Shown in pieces: positions 38,013 to 39,013 of a DNA stretch of 39,013 nt (positions are counted from its first letter, which is position 1; each line of letters starts with the position of its first letter). The notes below the pieces were generated by a model. The model searched no databases, was not told the DNA's origin, and worked only from the letters and a program-made list of their open reading frames with translations. The stretch comes from Pseudomonadota bacterium (GTDB lineage Bacteria > Desulfobacterota > Desulfovibrionia > Desulfovibrionales > Desulfomicrobiaceae): NCBI GenBank assembly GCA_023393525.1, contig JAEWKZ010000136.1, positions 1 to 39,013 on the forward strand, in the 5' to 3' direction. The position numbers and the translations under genes are program-made.

Positions 38013-38772
38013 CATCGACCGGGCGCTGGCAAACAAGGCCGGCATCCAGCTCATGACCCATGTGGTGGCCGGGTACCCGAATCTGGATGTGAACGCGGAT
38101 CTCATCCGGCTCATGGCCAGGCGGGGGGTGAGACTCATTGAAATCCAGATCCCCTTCACCGATCCACTGGCCGACGGCCCGACCATCATGCGCGCCAACC
38201 AGGCCGCCCTTGATCAGGGCGTCACACCCCGGCACTGCTTCGAGCTGTGCGCGGCGCTGTCCAGGGAGCTGCCGGATGTGGCCTTCATTTTCATGACCTA
38301 CGCCAACATTCCGTTTGCCTTGGGGATGGACACGTTCATGGCCAAGGCCAGGCAGAGCGGGGCCTGCGGCCTGATCCTGCCCGACCTGTCCTGGGACGAG
38401 ACCGACGGCGACTACGCCGGGGCCGCCCGCGAACACGGACTGCACCCGGTCATGGTCATTTCGCCGGACACGGAGGGCCCGCGCCTGGACGCCATCCTGA
38501 GCCGCGCCTCGGGCCTGTTGTACACGACGCTCAAAGTCGGCATCACCGGGGCCGGAGCCGGCATCGATCAGGCCGGCGTCGATTACGTCCGAAGTCTGAA
38601 GAAAAAAACCGCCCTGCCCATCGCCGCCGGTTTCGGCATCTCAAGCCCAGGCCACGTCCGCATGCTGGACGGTCTGGCCGACGTGGCCGTGATCGGCAGC
38701 CACATCATCAACCTGATGGATGCACAGGGTCTGGGAGCCGTGGATGATTTTTTGGCGGCGTGTGCGGGATGA
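38002..38772 (+). CDS. trpA: Tryptophan synthase alpha chain
   Basis: The 256-residue (beta/alpha)8 enzyme begins MENNIDRALANKAGIQLMTH and has IEIQIPFTDPLADGPTIMRA with the catalytic Glu and Asp, LPDLSWDE and GFGISSPGHV. It cleaves indole glycerol phosphate to indole. It is the last gene of the operon. Confidence 0.95.
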   Translation: MENNIDRALANKAGIQLMTHVVAGYPNLDVNADLIRLMARRGVRLIEIQIPFTDPLADGPTIMRANQAALDQGVTPRHCFELCAALSRELPDVAFIFMTYANIPFALGMDTFMAKARQSGACGLILPDLSWDETDGDYAGAAREHGLHPVMVISPDTEGPRLDAILSRASGLLYTTLKVGITGAGAGIDQAGVDYVRSLKKKTALPIAAGFGISSPGHVRMLDGLADVAVIGSHIINLMDAQGLGAVDDFLAACAG

Positions 38773-38777
38773 TCGCT

Positions 38778-38817
38778 GCAGGGGCGGGATCCTGTGGCCG
38801 CCCCTGCTTCTCTATTC
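38778..38817 (+). terminator. Terminator-like hairpin at the end of the trp operon
   Basis: GCAGGGGCGG and CCGCCCCTGC form a perfect 10-bp stem with a 10-base loop, followed by TTCTCTATTC. The T-run is poor, but the position directly after trpA supports a terminator. From 38818 to 39013 I see no credible gene. Confidence 0.65.
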
Positions 38818-39013
38818 GGTGAATCATGACCTATTCATTCATAAACATGTCAATTTTGGCATATTTATGGGCGCGTGAATTTCGAGACAATGAGTGCGCC
38901 TTCGTCCGCATCCCTGCCACTGATCCAGATGGATGCGTGCTGTTCTGTGCACCTTCCAGCCATCGCTGAAAGTATGCCGCTGCCTTGAACTCGCGTTCCG
39001 GAGGCCGGAGGCC

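Noticed and set aside
38826..38972. 48-codon frame after trpA
   Set aside because: No good ribosome-binding site, mixed composition and no recognisable motif; may be chance.

Overview
The window looks like chromosomal DNA of a GC-rich sulfate-reducing deltaproteobacterium of the Desulfovibrionales, perhaps Desulfomicrobium- or Desulfovibrio-like. This rests on gene content only: a Rex regulator, a split Fo ATP synthase cluster, and an aromatic operon that begins with an archaeal-type aldolase and a type II dehydroquinate synthase instead of AroF/AroB. The species is an inference.

Region 1 (1-10794) is core genome. On the minus strand lie a tRNA-Thr/Tyr/Gly-tuf operon, a rex-rpmE-prfA-prmC-lpxC cluster, and the Fo genes atpZ-atpI-atpB-atpE. 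Two Rex-type operators are visible, one before rex and one before the Fo operon. A Lon-like AAA protease (plus) and a TolC-like outer-membrane protein (minus) converge on a shared terminator.

Region 2 (10834-22954) is a 12-kb integrative element in tRNA-Arg(TCG). It is bounded by 47-bp direct repeats of the tRNA 3' half that differ at one base. A tyrosine integrase lies at the right end, and a 23-bp putative integrase arm site occurs inside each end. The right and middle parts encode small unknown proteins, an AlpA-like DNA-binding protein, a primase-helicase-like replication protein, a phage-type Cys-rich protein and a Gly-rich putative virion or membrane protein. The left part carries six small exported proteins or lipoproteins in AT-richer DNA, one resembling the Rap1a/Tai immunity family. 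A 1.2-kb non-coding block between them is full of iteron-like and alternating purine/pyrimidine (Z-DNA-prone) repeats. I see no capsid, terminase or conjugation gene, so a phage satellite or small replicating genomic island is the best reading.

Region 3 (22955-27113) holds two near-identical tRNA-Phe genes with terminators, small membrane proteins, an HD-HAD fusion hydrolase, and a Cys-rich protein whose duplicated motif resembles the element's phage-type Cys-rich protein.

Region 4 (27114-38817) is an aromatic amino-acid supra-operon: aldolase - DHQ synthase II - pheA - aroA - tyrA - terminator - trpEGDCFBA. Most genes overlap by 4 to 26 bases. It is preceded by a 28-codon leader peptide with eight consecutive aromatic residues (YFFWYFYF) and by mutually exclusive antiterminator and terminator helices. 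This is a textbook-shaped attenuator that appears to sense Phe, Tyr and Trp together.
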